From assembly GCA_002811645.1 (NCBI GenBank), contig PDIP01000007.1, positions 116,471 through 180,470 on the forward strand: DNA of 64,000 nucleotides. Reading direction: 5' to 3'. Numbering within the stretch: position 1 is the first letter of the stretch; each line of letters begins with the position of its first letter. Made by a program: the position numbers and the translations under genes. The DNA comes from Corallochytrium limacisporum (taxonomy: Eukaryota; Opisthokonta). Shown in pieces: positions 1 to 9,453 of this stretch. Under the pieces are notes generated by a model. It ran no database searches and had not been told where the DNA came from. It saw only the letters and a list, made by a program, of their open reading frames with translations.

Positions 1-146
1 TATGCAAAAATTGTGTGCATGGATAGCAATTGATCTGTTTATTCAAGTTATCGAATTTGTGTTTGAACCTTAATCTGCGTGGGGTTTGTTTAGGTCAGGA
101 AGACCTGACCATTGTGATTTCAATGAGCCATTGGAAGAGAGTTGCT

Positions 147-860
147 CTAGCAGCAGGTTTCAACGGTGAAGCCCTCGAATGTACCGAGCTCGCCAAAGTC
201 TTCGTCATCCAAGTCATCGTCGTCTCCTTCGCCATCCTCGGCGTCACTGGGTTCAGGAGCACCTTCTTCGACATCACTGGGCGCGGGAGTGTCCTCGTCG
301 TCAACATCACTGGGCTCGGGGGCGTCCACGTCGTCAACATCACTGGGCTCGGGGGCGTCCTCGTCGTCAACATCACTGGGCTCGGGGGCCTCTTCATCTT
401 CAATGTCGCTGGGTTCAGGAGCATCAAGCTCGTCGACATCACTGGGTTCAGGGGCATCAAGCTCCCGGCGGTTCTCATCAACGATCACTGGTACACCAGT
501 GGGCTCCTCAACAAGGGCCCTGCGGTTGCGACCTTCGCTGGGTTCCGGGGGGGGGCTACCGCTTGGGTTAGGGTTACTGCTTGGGTTAGGGTTACCGCTT
601 GGGTCAGGGGTACCGCTGGAGCTGGGGTCGCCGAGGCCGATAGCAGGGGGCAAAGGGGGCGAAGGGGGCGAGGGGGCAGGGTTGCGACGGCGGATCTGAG
701 CAAGCTCTTCCTCAGTGGCACCATCTCCGATTGGGACAGGGGGAGAAGGAGAAGGAAGTTGTCCGATGAGCACAGGTGCTCCATTTCCATTGGGCTCAGG
801 TGCGGGGACGGCCGCGACCGAAAGAGCCATGAACAAGATTGTGGCGGTCTTGGTGTACAT
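147..860 (-). CDS. Secreted acidic proline-rich repeat protein, function unknown
   Basis: The 237-residue product starts with a clear signal peptide (MYTKTATILFMALSVAAVPA). A longer reading frame opens upstream at 944, but I chose the Met at 860 because it puts the signal peptide at the N terminus. The middle (about residues 20-115) is rich in Pro, Gly, Ser and Asn with NPNPS units. The C-terminal half carries about seven imperfect 10-13 residue repeats of the type (D/E)APEPSDVDDE, then a run of Asp/Glu and a final ETCC. No membrane anchor or catalytic motif is visible. The composition suggests an extracellular or cell-surface protein, possibly calcium-binding or wall-associated, which is inference. 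The Ser-rich frames on the opposite strand look like shadows of the repeat. I do not recognise a family. Confidence 0.6.
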   Translation of the reverse strand: MYTKTATILFMALSVAAVPAPEPNGNGAPVLIGQLPSPSPPVPIGDGATEEELAQIRRRNPAPSPPSPPLPPAIGLGDPSSSGTPDPSGNPNPSSNPNPSGSPPPEPSEGRNRRALVEEPTGVPVIVDENRRELDAPEPSDVDELDAPEPSDIEDEEAPEPSDVDDEDAPEPSDVDDVDAPEPSDVDDEDTPAPSDVEEGAPEPSDAEDGEGDDDDLDDEDFGELGTFEGFTVETCC

Positions 861-3292
861 TGTTACTTCTTTTGGGAACACGCAGAAAATGACAATGAAG
901 TCAAGTATGTTACGTTTTGACTCAATAGTCAGGATCTTCTTCATTTGAATTTTTATTTATACCTGATCCGCACCTCGATCTCCAGAACACGGGTGCAGGT
1001 CTTTGAAAGGAAATTTTGACGCCGCAATCTCTTCTTGTGCGCCAGAGGCTCTTCCCTTTCCCCCCTCAAACCCCCCCCCCTCTTCCCCCACCCTAAACAC
1101 ATCTCCACCGTCCCTGCCTGATGCAACAACTGCGAGCTCCTATACATGACGGCTCTTTAACAGGCATATCACAGGACAAAGGGCCGGGGGCCCGAAGTCA
1201 TGAACCTATATTCGCAATAGTGCTGGAGACAACATGTTGATCGGAAAAGGGACACGCTGGTGCACCGATGTGGGTGGGTGATGGGATGATAAGAGCGAAG
1301 TAAACGGGGTGTATGGGTGTATTAGATTTTGACTACTCGAGTGCACCGCCCACCGGTACTATTCTAATACACAAATGCATGTCACTTTTTGTAGAGTGCA
1401 GTATGGTGTGGCGAAGTGGTCAGCCATCGGCCCCGCAACCATCAGCATCCTCCCAAGCCAAATTCTGATCCACATTAGATGTTGAATTTCTTCTGTTCCA
1501 GACACATATCGTGTATTGAGTAGTTACAACTCGGGAGATGATAGTGAGGGATAGCTGATTTACGGAGTGTATCAAGGATATTCGTGCTCAGCTGAGCACC
1601 CTCATTTGTGCGCTAGGTTGCTGCTCCCTTCCCCCCCCCCTTTTGCTTGGCTCCCCTTCCCCCCTCTCTGATATTCATTCGGTGGCTAATTTTCCATAGA
1701 AAACCTACCGGCACCAAGCGCGTACCCGCGGCAAAGCGCAGGAGAACGAAGTAAATGCCAGCGAAACTTCCTTTTGCGAAATTTCACCGTGGCGTCTAGG
1801 ATTGGACTATTTCAAGAGGGGGAAGGGTGTGGGTGTCACCCCCCCCCCTTCCGTCCTTGTATGACGATCAGAGCAAGGCCTGTGAAGGCCCAAGGGTCTT
1901 GAGTCAAGTAAAGCAGCGCTTGACTGGATGAGGTGCAACCGCGCTGCCAATGTCTATTTATTGACAAAAAACTGTTCTAAATCCCGGGTCCGTGAAGTAC
2001 CAGGATGATGTACATCAACAACGAGCCGGTCCGTTGACTCTGTAAAGACGGTCCTGCCGATCGTAAAGAGGTCAGCACCGTTCGCATCTAATCGAAGAGA
2101 CGCATCTCTTCTCGACCCTAAGACACTTTCGCGGGCCGGCGAATGCACGAGAAATTGCGATGGAAAGCTGGTCTATGGTGTTTAGTATGCAATTGCTCCG
2201 ATGCAAAGCCAAACACATGCAGCCAGAAACCATGTTTATTCTTACCGATACATTAACGTAGATGCACTATCGTAGGAGTGGTTGTTTGTTACTTTGAAAC
2301 AAATGTACATTGCCTTGACTGGTATCAAATGATGCCCCTGTTTATTTTTGCGAGTCTAGGTGCGTCCTGCTGTTAGAGCAACACGGAACGCATAGGAGGG
2401 GAGATCGAGACTTCCGGGGAAGAGGCAGGAACATAAGGTTAAAAGGCGAGCGGTCAATATATCGCACCCATGTGTGTTCATTGAACTCAATTGAGAGCCA
2501 GCCAGTTTGCTGTCGATTTGGTAGTGCAGGCCTGAACAACCGACTGTGTTCAGCATCTTGCCAATACAGCGAGATGATGAATGCTCCTATGATTGGCCTC
2601 TTGAAGGGAACGGCCTCTTAGTTGTAGTATAGAAGCAAGATTGATGACCGAAGATGGTATACTCTTCTTGCTGAATCCTCACTCGCTCAACAGCATGTCA
2701 TTGGGCATTAACCCGAAGGCTTGTCATGCAGTACTAGTGGTGCTATCGTGTTCAGCAGTGCAATTTGCAAAGCACATGCGACTCGTTTTCCAACATGATG
2801 GCAAAGGGTTGGGTGCTCAAGTTTGTGGAAACGAAGATACCTTCGCCGGCTCGTGTTTTCGGAGGTTGGTACTCAATAGAACACGCTGTTGCGAATCCTA
2901 AGCTGATAGGGCCTAATAATTGCGAATATGCCGGCCGGCTCGATCTGGTCCTGACCGAATTCTATTTGCCACGCCTGTCAAATGTGATTGACATGAGTCT
3001 TTTATTCACGGCGGTACATCGATGCCCTGTCAAACGAAAGACTTGTACACGAAGCGACTATACTGTATCTATACGCTCCCGGGCCTGCACAACCGGGACA
3101 GGTGTCCATTTTTTGGAGGGGTCACCATTTGCGTTTCTTTTCATCGAGGGGTGCACAACACATCGCACCCTGTCGACCTAAGTTCTATAGAAATGTCTCA
3201 GCCTTCTGAGGAGGGGAGCGGGAACCATTGCCAATAAGGTGATCGTCGAAGCCTTGATTGCTGGTTTGGGGCTCGGGAAGGGGTGTTGGGGG

Positions 3293-3340
3293 GGGGGGAA
3301 GAAGGGGGGGAACTTTGCCCTGCCTCTACCTAACCCGCCC
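3293..3340. repeat. Left copy of a 48-bp direct repeat flanking an N gap
   Basis: The 48 bases ending immediately before the gap consist of a G/A-rich stretch followed by AACTTTGCCCTGCCTC and ACCTAACCCGCCC. The same sequence with a single mismatch starts immediately after the gap. The arrangement suggests a tandem repeat that the assembler could not cross, or a duplicated contig end. Confidence 0.9.
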
Positions 3341-3524
3341 NNNNNNNNNNNNNNNNNNNNNNNNNNNNNNNNNNNNNNNNNNNNNNNNNNNNNNNNNNNN
3401 NNNNNNNNNNNNNNNNNNNNNNNNNNNNNNNNNNNNNNNNNNNNNNNNNNNNNNNNNNNNNNNNNNNNNNNNNNNNNNNNNNNNNNNNNNNNNNNNNNNN
3501 NNNNNNNNNNNNNNNNNNNNNNNN
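3341..3524. other. Assembly gap (184 N)
   Basis: Run of undetermined bases bounded on both sides by the same G-rich, then AACTTTGCCC-containing, direct repeat. Confidence 1.
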
Positions 3525-3572
3525 GGGGGGAAGAAGGGGGTGAACTTTGCCCTGCCTCTACCTAACCCGCCC
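3525..3572. repeat. Right copy of the 48-bp direct repeat flanking an N gap
   Basis: Nearly identical to 3293-3340; the only difference seen is GGGGGT versus GGGGGG before AACTTTGCCC. It ends in CCTAACCCGCCC like the left copy. Confidence 0.9.
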
Positions 3573-5516
3573 TGTCTGTGGACGGTGGTGGAAGCAACGC
3601 GGTGAAGGCTTTAGATTGACTGTATCACTGTTGGTTTGAGTCCACGTAGCAATAGGAATTGGTTTGAATCATAGGTGCGGAACAACATCACCATCAGCAC
3701 ATGTGCGTTCCCGAATGGCTCGGTCAGATAAAAATCTAACGCACTAAACAACAGCATCGCAAGAACACATGCACAAACCCCATGCTGAATCGCATGCAAC
3801 GTCATCGCCAGTAACAGACGCACCCGTAACACATCCAGAAGCAGAGTTGAGAGAATGTCTTCACGCATACACAAGTGTGTAAGTTATGTAGTAAACAAGA
3901 GTGGGGTTGCATGGCCTTGGTAGCCCTCAGTGAAGATGATTTGATCCAAATCTTGCGGCAGTTGGTCTCCACCCGCATGAATCGCGCTCGTGCATCGGTT
4001 GGGCAGTCAACCCCCACTTCCGTAACCCATAGAGTATTAATTCAAGACCACGAGTGCGGTATTTCGCAAGGCTCCGCATTGCGGCCAGACGGCCAAACTG
4101 GAAGTTTTTTTTTTGTTGGCAACCTTAAAAAATCGGCCTCAAGAAAGACAGACCGATGGTGCATTGGAATTTGTACATGTATTCACAGTCAAGTGAAACA
4201 CACGACAAACGGATGGAATATGCACGCCTGCTGGATCCCCTGCAGCGCCTACAGTTGCTGTTGCGATTGCAAGTGTTTACATGCGGCAGCACCGGTCCAG
4301 TAACGAAAGTATTAAGTTTCCTTACCGATTTTGCATCGGCAAGAGAAAGCTCCTGGGGAAGGTGCGCCTGCTGCTGCAGCACTACTCCTTGTCGGCGCCC
4401 CTGCTCCGCGCGACAGTATACAGGGCTGTGCGCATGGGGACGAAAGAAGGCTGACGGGAGGGGGGGGGGCAGCTGGTGTGGGTCTGAGAACTGTTTCAAT
4501 ACCCGCGCAGTCACTTGACGCCTTCAATGGCTGCGCATCCGGATTCAGGAGAGGCAACCATGAGTGTATTCAGTCAGCTGCGCACTTACAGGCCGGGCCT
4601 ATGTGACAGCTGGGCCGCTTTACTACTAACCCGCATGTTCCCAAACCCTGCATGCTGCACTTGGCCAGACTGCCCGCCGTTCGGACGACCCATGGGGTCT
4701 TCGACCGCAACCGCTCCCAAGTCCACGGAGCTGATCTGTGCGGCTCCTCTCGGTTGTTGGGAAGAAAGTAAGAAAAAGGTTAGAGAGGTGGATTCCAAGG
4801 GTGACAAGGGGGGGTTCTTTGAAATATTTCGATTTTCCCAATCTGCGCTCTCAGCCCGGAAAACAAGTGAAAACCATGGGTCCGGCGGGAGGCTGCCCCG
4901 GGCTCAAGACAACTGAGAGATGCAGCAGGCCGCTGCCACCTGGGCGGGTGCGTTTGGGGTCCGCGGTACCGGTACTCGAAATATAGAACCCCGCTTGCTG
5001 TGTCGTTCATCGGGTCCGTCCGGTCGGAGTCGGGTGCGGGGTTTGGAAAGGCAGTAGAGAACGCATCCACATGCCCCTGCTACGCAGCGGCGGAAAGGGG
5101 CCACCAGTGGTGGTCTCTATGCGCCAGAGGTGCGAACTTGCTGGGTTCTCAGGTTTGGGTTGACTGAAGGGCCTCCCAGGCGCGAATTTTTTGAAAATGT
5201 AAGCCATCCCTATTATCTTGAATATACTGCTGAAGTGACACCGAAAATAGATCCGGAAATCTGTAGTTTCCAGGTATCAAAAGATTTCCGTAGACTTTGA
5301 CATGTGTGAGTATTAAATAACACACCATTGATGCAGAATATCGTCCGGGCACACTGCAATAAGCACCCAACTTTCCATCTCGACTGAGTATTGTACGAAT
5401 GGTTCAAATCTTTCTGGCTATGATTTGATAAGCGCAACTATTAAAATGGCAGTTCAGACTTGAGCAGCCTTGTTTCCTTCGTTCCCAGATTAAGAGTTGG
5501 TTGAGGTTGTGGAGCT

Positions 5517-7430
5517 ATGCAGACCGCTAGCACTCCAGGAAGTGCTACCGTCACCCTACCAAGGGAACCTTCTGGAGTTTCACTGAGTAGTATTCCAAAC
5601 CAATCTGAACAAGATGCTGTTACCTTGACTGACGTTCGGGAGCTTCTAGAAATGTTTTCAAGGGCGGAACTGCCTGAGATCTTTGAAACCGGAGCACACG
5701 ACAAGCACCAAAGAAAAGTCGAAGAGCTTATCGCGCGAGACTACGAATATGAGATAATTGATAACGGAGCCAACGACTTATGTACATCATATCCCCGCCG
5801 AATTCTATTCATGACTGGAACAAAGGGAGAGCAGACAAGAAAACAGGCTGAGGAAGTCACTCAATTGGCAAAGGAGGCGAAGTACGCAAGATGTCGCTGT
5901 CGGGGGGTTATGCCCGTTTTGAGAGTCAACGACCGCAATGTATGTCGATCGGCGACCTTGAGCAATGAAAAAGAAATGAACCTGAATAGTGCGCAGGCAG
6001 CATTCAAACGATTCTGGATTGGGCTCAACAACAAACTGGGCGATGGCCCCAACAGTCCGCCAATATCAACGTCCGATGCAAAGGAATCATCGGATGTAGG
6101 TTTCGAACAACCTCTGTCAGGGAGTGTGTCGTGGCCAGCAGGAGTTAATGTGCAGGCACAGAGAGCTGCTGACATAAACTTGCTTAAACACTTGCGAATC
6201 GGAACCATTGTGGATCTGATGGTCGAGCACTGCAAGGTTAAGTATGGCATGACTGTTTGTAGCAGTGAGAAGGCAGACTCATTGAAACGATACCATGAAG
6301 CTGGTTTTGATATTCTAGCCATGCCATATCCAGGTGTGGAAGCATTTGCACAATTTTCCAGTATGACTTCAGCCCTCATGTTCCAAGGTGAGTTTGATTG
6401 GAGCAACCCGGAAATAGATGTAGAGTTGAACCTCACAGACGAGCAGGCCTTGGCGGACGAGGTTAGCATGGATTGGGAACAGTACAGGAAGTGGAGCATT
6501 GTTCGTCTTACGGTAAATTATACCCTGTTGCTTCACAAGCTGCTCATGAGACCTCCCAAACAAGGCGAGGAAGATAATATTGAACACGGACACGGTATCC
6601 TGATTCATTGCATCTCTGGCTGGGACCGTACCCCCCTATTTGTGTCGCTTCTGCGCATGCTTCTCTGGGCGGAAGGCAAGGTACATAAGTCTCTAACTGC
6701 AATCGAGTTGCTGTATCTGACCCTTGCCTACGATTGGTTCCTGTTCGGACACTTGTTCAAGGACCGGCGTTCTCGTGGAGAGGATATTTTAAAATTCTGT
6801 TTCCATGTCATGCCTGCTTTGGCAACAATTATGCGATCAAGGAACGCTAGTGTCTCGGAGGAGCCCAAGGAAGATCTGGCAGTTTCATTCAAGACAATTA
6901 TCGGCGAGGCGGTGGAGGGTCCGGAACACTTCAGTCTCAACGAAGAAAATGACGACCCATTGGAAGATATCGACCCTGCTGGTCCGGGCACGGATATTAT
7001 TTCCCTCGACATGGGCATGTCAAGTCTTAGTTTGGCGGTGGAAGTTGAGGAAGAGGTAAACGATGCTGGTAACGATCAGACATTCACTCGCAGTGAAGCC
7101 ATTCCCATCTCTAGCCAGCCACTACCAAGACATCTGGCTACTAGTGTTTCCACCGCTCGCAGTACTAGCGCATCAGTTCATTCCTACCAACGGAGCGAGA
7201 CTTCCAGTGGTGCCCATGGATCCTTGCAGCATGGAAGCTGGCAGATGGTTGGCGAGGACAACATGTTGAACCGTATGCAACAGTCACGCCGGGATGCGGA
7301 GTCCCAGAGCATTCAAAAGCTTCAGCAACTGCAGACACTGTTTGTGAATTCTTGGGCTCGCAGTGTGGGCAGTGGAGCCGGATACTCGGAAGGCTTTTGG
7401 GGATGGATGTCACAATACAATCCACAATAG
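5517..7430 (+). CDS. MTMR14: MTMR14/EDTP-like myotubularin-related phosphoinositide phosphatase
   Basis: The 637-residue product matches the MTMR14 (hJUMPY/EDTP) branch of the myotubularin family and is close to the human length of about 650. The catalytic loop HCISGWDRTP is intact: the CX5R motif is Cys365 to Arg371, followed by LFVSLLRML as in MTMR14. Family members dephosphorylate PI3P and PI(3,5)P2 and restrain autophagy and endosomal signalling. The N-terminal half contains a divergent PH-GRAM-like region. Residues after about 450 are Ser/acidic-rich and probably disordered, and the C terminus is Trp/Gly rich (GFWGWMSQYNP). There is one exon, starting at the first ATG after an open 5' spacer. 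The next gene, on the opposite strand, ends about 70 bp downstream. Family assignment is strong; substrate specificity is inferred. Confidence 0.9.
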   Translation: MQTASTPGSATVTLPREPSGVSLSSIPNQSEQDAVTLTDVRELLEMFSRAELPEIFETGAHDKHQRKVEELIARDYEYEIIDNGANDLCTSYPRRILFMTGTKGEQTRKQAEEVTQLAKEAKYARCRCRGVMPVLRVNDRNVCRSATLSNEKEMNLNSAQAAFKRFWIGLNNKLGDGPNSPPISTSDAKESSDVGFEQPLSGSVSWPAGVNVQAQRAADINLLKHLRIGTIVDLMVEHCKVKYGMTVCSSEKADSLKRYHEAGFDILAMPYPGVEAFAQFSSMTSALMFQGEFDWSNPEIDVELNLTDEQALADEVSMDWEQYRKWSIVRLTVNYTLLLHKLLMRPPKQGEEDNIEHGHGILIHCISGWDRTPLFVSLLRMLLWAEGKVHKSLTAIELLYLTLAYDWFLFGHLFKDRRSRGEDILKFCFHVMPALATIMRSRNASVSEEPKEDLAVSFKTIIGEAVEGPEHFSLNEENDDPLEDIDPAGPGTDIISLDMGMSSLSLAVEVEEEVNDAGNDQTFTRSEAIPISSQPLPRHLATSVSTARSTSASVHSYQRSETSSGAHGSLQHGSWQMVGEDNMLNRMQQSRRDAESQSIQKLQQLQTLFVNSWARSVGSGAGYSEGFWGWMSQYNPQ

Positions 7431-7498
7431 ACAAGCATATAGAGTAACAGAGTTCAGGATAGCTGACAGTGAGTGTCAGTGTATTATATCAAGTGCGG

Positions 7499-7978
7499 CT
7501 AAGCGTCGCGGGTCACAGATGCCATCTGCCCGCTTTCGTCGCTCATCAGGTACGCTCGTTGTTCTGCAAGGAAATCTTCAAACTGGCCAGCTTCCTTTAG
7601 GCCATCAAAGTTCCAGTCACCCTCCAGACTCGAGCGAAGGTCCTCTTTGATCACGTAGAAACTAGCACGGAAGTAGCCGCCGGTCTCCAGTTCGATTGTG
7701 TCAGTCGTACGATAATATTCATCTCCTTCGTATCGGTCGAGGACGCCCATTTCATGTGGCGCCACCATAGCCATCACACCATCGACTTGAGAGCCTCGTT
7801 TCGGTTGAATACCAGGATAGAGACAGTCCTTAACGCGCTTCCGCTCGTAGTCTTGCAAGACTGCTGGCTTCACATCCAATTCCCTTCCCAGTACCATTTT
7901 CGATACTTTCGGGCTCATCAGGGTGCCATACCAGAAGCAAGGCACCTCTTTAGGAATCTCATCACCTCTAGGTGCCAT
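7499..7978 (-). CDS. AIG2/gamma-glutamylcyclotransferase-fold protein
   Basis: The 159-residue product has the hallmark N-terminal FWYGTLM motif (the glycine-rich YGTL loop that binds the gamma-glutamyl moiety). It also has the DRYEGDEYYR segment containing the conserved glutamate that acts as the catalytic acid/base in this fold. Length fits the AIG2-like family. Members either release 5-oxoproline from gamma-glutamyl compounds (glutathione or epsilon-lysine adducts) or are uncharacterised, so the substrate is not known here. Translation starts at the ATG followed by APRGDE. It lies convergent with the MTMR14-like gene and head-to-tail with RPB12 on the same strand (48 bp between RPB12 stop and this start), so the two could share regulatory DNA. 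No signal peptide; probably cytosolic. Confidence 0.8.
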   Translation of the reverse strand: MAPRGDEIPKEVPCFWYGTLMSPKVSKMVLGRELDVKPAVLQDYERKRVKDCLYPGIQPKRGSQVDGVMAMVAPHEMGVLDRYEGDEYYRTTDTIELETGGYFRASFYVIKEDLRSSLEGDWNFDGLKEAGQFEDFLAEQRAYLMSDESGQMASVTRDA

Positions 7979-8025
7979 ACTTTTCGTTTTTTTAATATAA
8001 ATCGAGCGAGCTCCGCAGATTAGGT

Positions 8026-8196
8026 TTATCTCGCTTCAAACTGACCCACACCACGAGTACGTTTCTTGTACAGAATCCGATTTCCGCAACGCTGGCAACG
8101 AATAGTGTTCTCGCTAGGCTTTACTTCAGTGTCTTGTCCACAGTTTCCACAGACATAAGTCATTCCAGTTGTAATAATGGGCTGGGCTCCATCCAT
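8026..8196 (-). CDS. RPC10: DNA-directed RNA polymerases I, II and III subunit RPB12 (RPC10)
   Basis: A 56-codon gene that simple ORF filters miss. The reverse strand encodes MDGAQPIITTGMTY, then a CX2C...CX2C zinc ribbon (YVCGNCG and IRCQRCGNRI), then the diagnostic YKKRTRG tail ending in FEAR. This matches the small zinc-binding subunit shared by the three nuclear polymerases, which bridges RPB3 to the second-largest subunit in the core. Length (yeast about 70, human 58) and the C-terminal KKRT...AR signature agree. Single exon, TAA stop, 48 bp upstream of the cyclotransferase-like gene on the same strand. Assignment is firm. Confidence 0.95.
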   Translation of the reverse strand: MDGAQPIITTGMTYVCGNCGQDTEVKPSENTIRCQRCGNRILYKKRTRGVGQFEAR

Positions 8197-8968
8197 TTTG
8201 ATCGAATACCCGAAATGGGGGAGGGTAGGGACTCCGATAATTAATACGTGAGTCTACGGAACTCCTTGTCTCAGCCTGAGGACATGAGCGCCAGATTTAC
8301 ATCAGGCCAAAGCTTATATACCATTGTAGAACCTGTGCAGACACAAAATTATCGTGCAGTAGTATGATTTTATCGACTACGTTGCTATCTGCGTTAATAG
8401 AATTGCTGGAAACCCGTGCCACGATGAAACGCACCCGATGTTGCCTGTTCCTTCCACCCACGGAATATATTATCATACCACGCGCCCTCCTTCTGTCCTG
8501 TCTGCAATTTCCTGCCTTGAAATTGATGGCTAATCCGTATATCAAAATTATTGAATCGCGCGATAGAAAGAGATATTAGTACACTCTTGTGCGCGCTACT
8601 GCAAAGCCAGTGTTGGAAAGGAAAAGCCCCGTGGGGCTATCGCTGCAGTATTGCCCCCCGGGGGGGGGGGGCCTAAACAAACACTCTGGTTCGGAAGTTT
8701 CAACTGCAGGTGGGGATTGTGGGCGGTCTTTGGCTGGCGAGTGTTACTCAGCTCCACCACCAACCCTCCGCCGCTTTGGAACGGCACTGTTCTGTAGGTC
8801 GCGGATTGGTGAATGGCTTGGATACGATGCTTGGTGTTAGAATTAGATATGATGTTGTTTACAAAGACTCGAAGACTACTTCAAAGCATATGCATGATTT
8901 GTATACAAAATCCAATAGTTAACAGTCAACTTAGTAGGTGATGTTCCGGGCAGCGTATACCGTTAATC
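8197..8968. other. Divergent intergenic region between RPB12 and NDUFA13
   Basis: About 770 bp separating divergently transcribed genes, so it must carry both promoters. It holds a C6G12 palindrome at 8654-8671 and a short hairpin (AGCCCC/GGGGCT) near 8626-8639. Frames of 60-80 codons on both strands show no recognisable domain. Confidence 0.5.
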
Positions 8969-9373
8969 ATGTCGGGTTCAATCAATGTCGGCGCTCCTAA
9001 ACAGGATATGCCTCCTCAGGGAGGATACCCTGCTATCAGCTACCGCCGTCAGCACACTCCCCCTCGGTTTAGTGGTTTTATGAAGTTTGCTATTGCTGGA
9101 GCTGTGATGGCTGGTGGTCTTCTCGTGACGGCGTACAGCCAAAATGAACGTCGCAATCTCGATCGAGAAAAGGTTCTTACACGCATTGCCCTAGTCCCTC
9201 TGCTGCAGGCCGAAGAAGATCGTCGTTTCCTGCGGGAATACAAGAAGTATCTTGAGGATGAAGAGAAGATTATGGCGGGTGTTCCAGGTTGGAAGGTCGG
9301 TGAACGACCATACAATACTGATCGCTGGGTGCCTCCGGCGGAGCCACCAATTGCTGGTACTCGTCTCCGGTGA
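8969..9373 (+). CDS. NDUFA13: NADH:ubiquinone oxidoreductase subunit NDUFA13 (GRIM-19/B16.6)
   Basis: The 134-residue product has the GRIM-19 layout. A Pro/Gly-rich start (QDMPPQGGYPAISYRR) is followed by one membrane helix (about residues 32-52, FMKFAIAGAVMAGGLLVTAY). Then comes a charged amphipathic helix (RREL/LDREK, RIALVPLLQAEEDRRFLR) and a C-terminal motif VPGWKVGERPYNTDRWVPP typical of the family. It is an accessory subunit of mitochondrial complex I, located in the inner membrane. Its presence shows that this organism retains complex I, unlike fission and baker's yeasts. Single exon; it ends 80 bp from the convergently transcribed NPRL2 gene. Confidence 0.93.
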   Translation: MSGSINVGAPKQDMPPQGGYPAISYRRQHTPPRFSGFMKFAIAGAVMAGGLLVTAYSQNERRNLDREKVLTRIALVPLLQAEEDRRFLREYKKYLEDEEKIMAGVPGWKVGERPYNTDRWVPPAEPPIAGTRLR

Positions 9374-9453
9374 ATGAGACGTTTTGAAAAGCATACAAAC
9401 ATAAAATACAATATAGTGACATTGGTATTCTTTAATCTTAGGGCTTGGTGTGC

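Larger units (their letters stand above)
861..5516. other. Intergenic region without a convincing gene
   Basis: About 4.6 kb with only short overlapping frames on both strands, none with a recognisable domain. It contains several C-runs of 8-10 bases (around 1070-1085, 1630-1640 and 1840-1850), an assembly gap with flanking direct repeats near 3.3-3.6 kb, and G-runs near 4460. The frames at 2765-3181 (+) and 3875-4303 (+) are the longest without N, but neither looks like a known protein. No tRNA or rRNA was recognised by eye. Confidence 0.5.

Noticed and set aside
566-596. GGGTTAGGGTT stretches resembling an interstitial telomere
   Set aside because: They are the complement of NPNPS codons within a protein repeat, separated by ACTGCTT and ACCGCTT spacers, so coding explains them.
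30-920. Long plus-strand frames opposite the acidic repeat gene (including a Ser-rich one)
   Set aside because: The minus strand has a good signal peptide and coherent repeats; the plus-strand frames look like complements of the repeats.
1403-1475. tRNA-like A box (TGGCGAAGTGGTCA)
   Set aside because: No matching B box with a paired T arm or acceptor stem could be found downstream.
2765-3181. 138-codon plus-strand frame
   Set aside because: No domain or homology recognised, no coding-like bias evident, and overlapping frames on other phases are nearly as long.
3239-3605. Frames running through the first N gap
   Set aside because: Artificial: the open frame exists only because N codons cannot be stops.
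3875-4303. 142-codon plus-strand frame
   Set aside because: No recognisable domain; similar-length frames overlap it on the minus strand.
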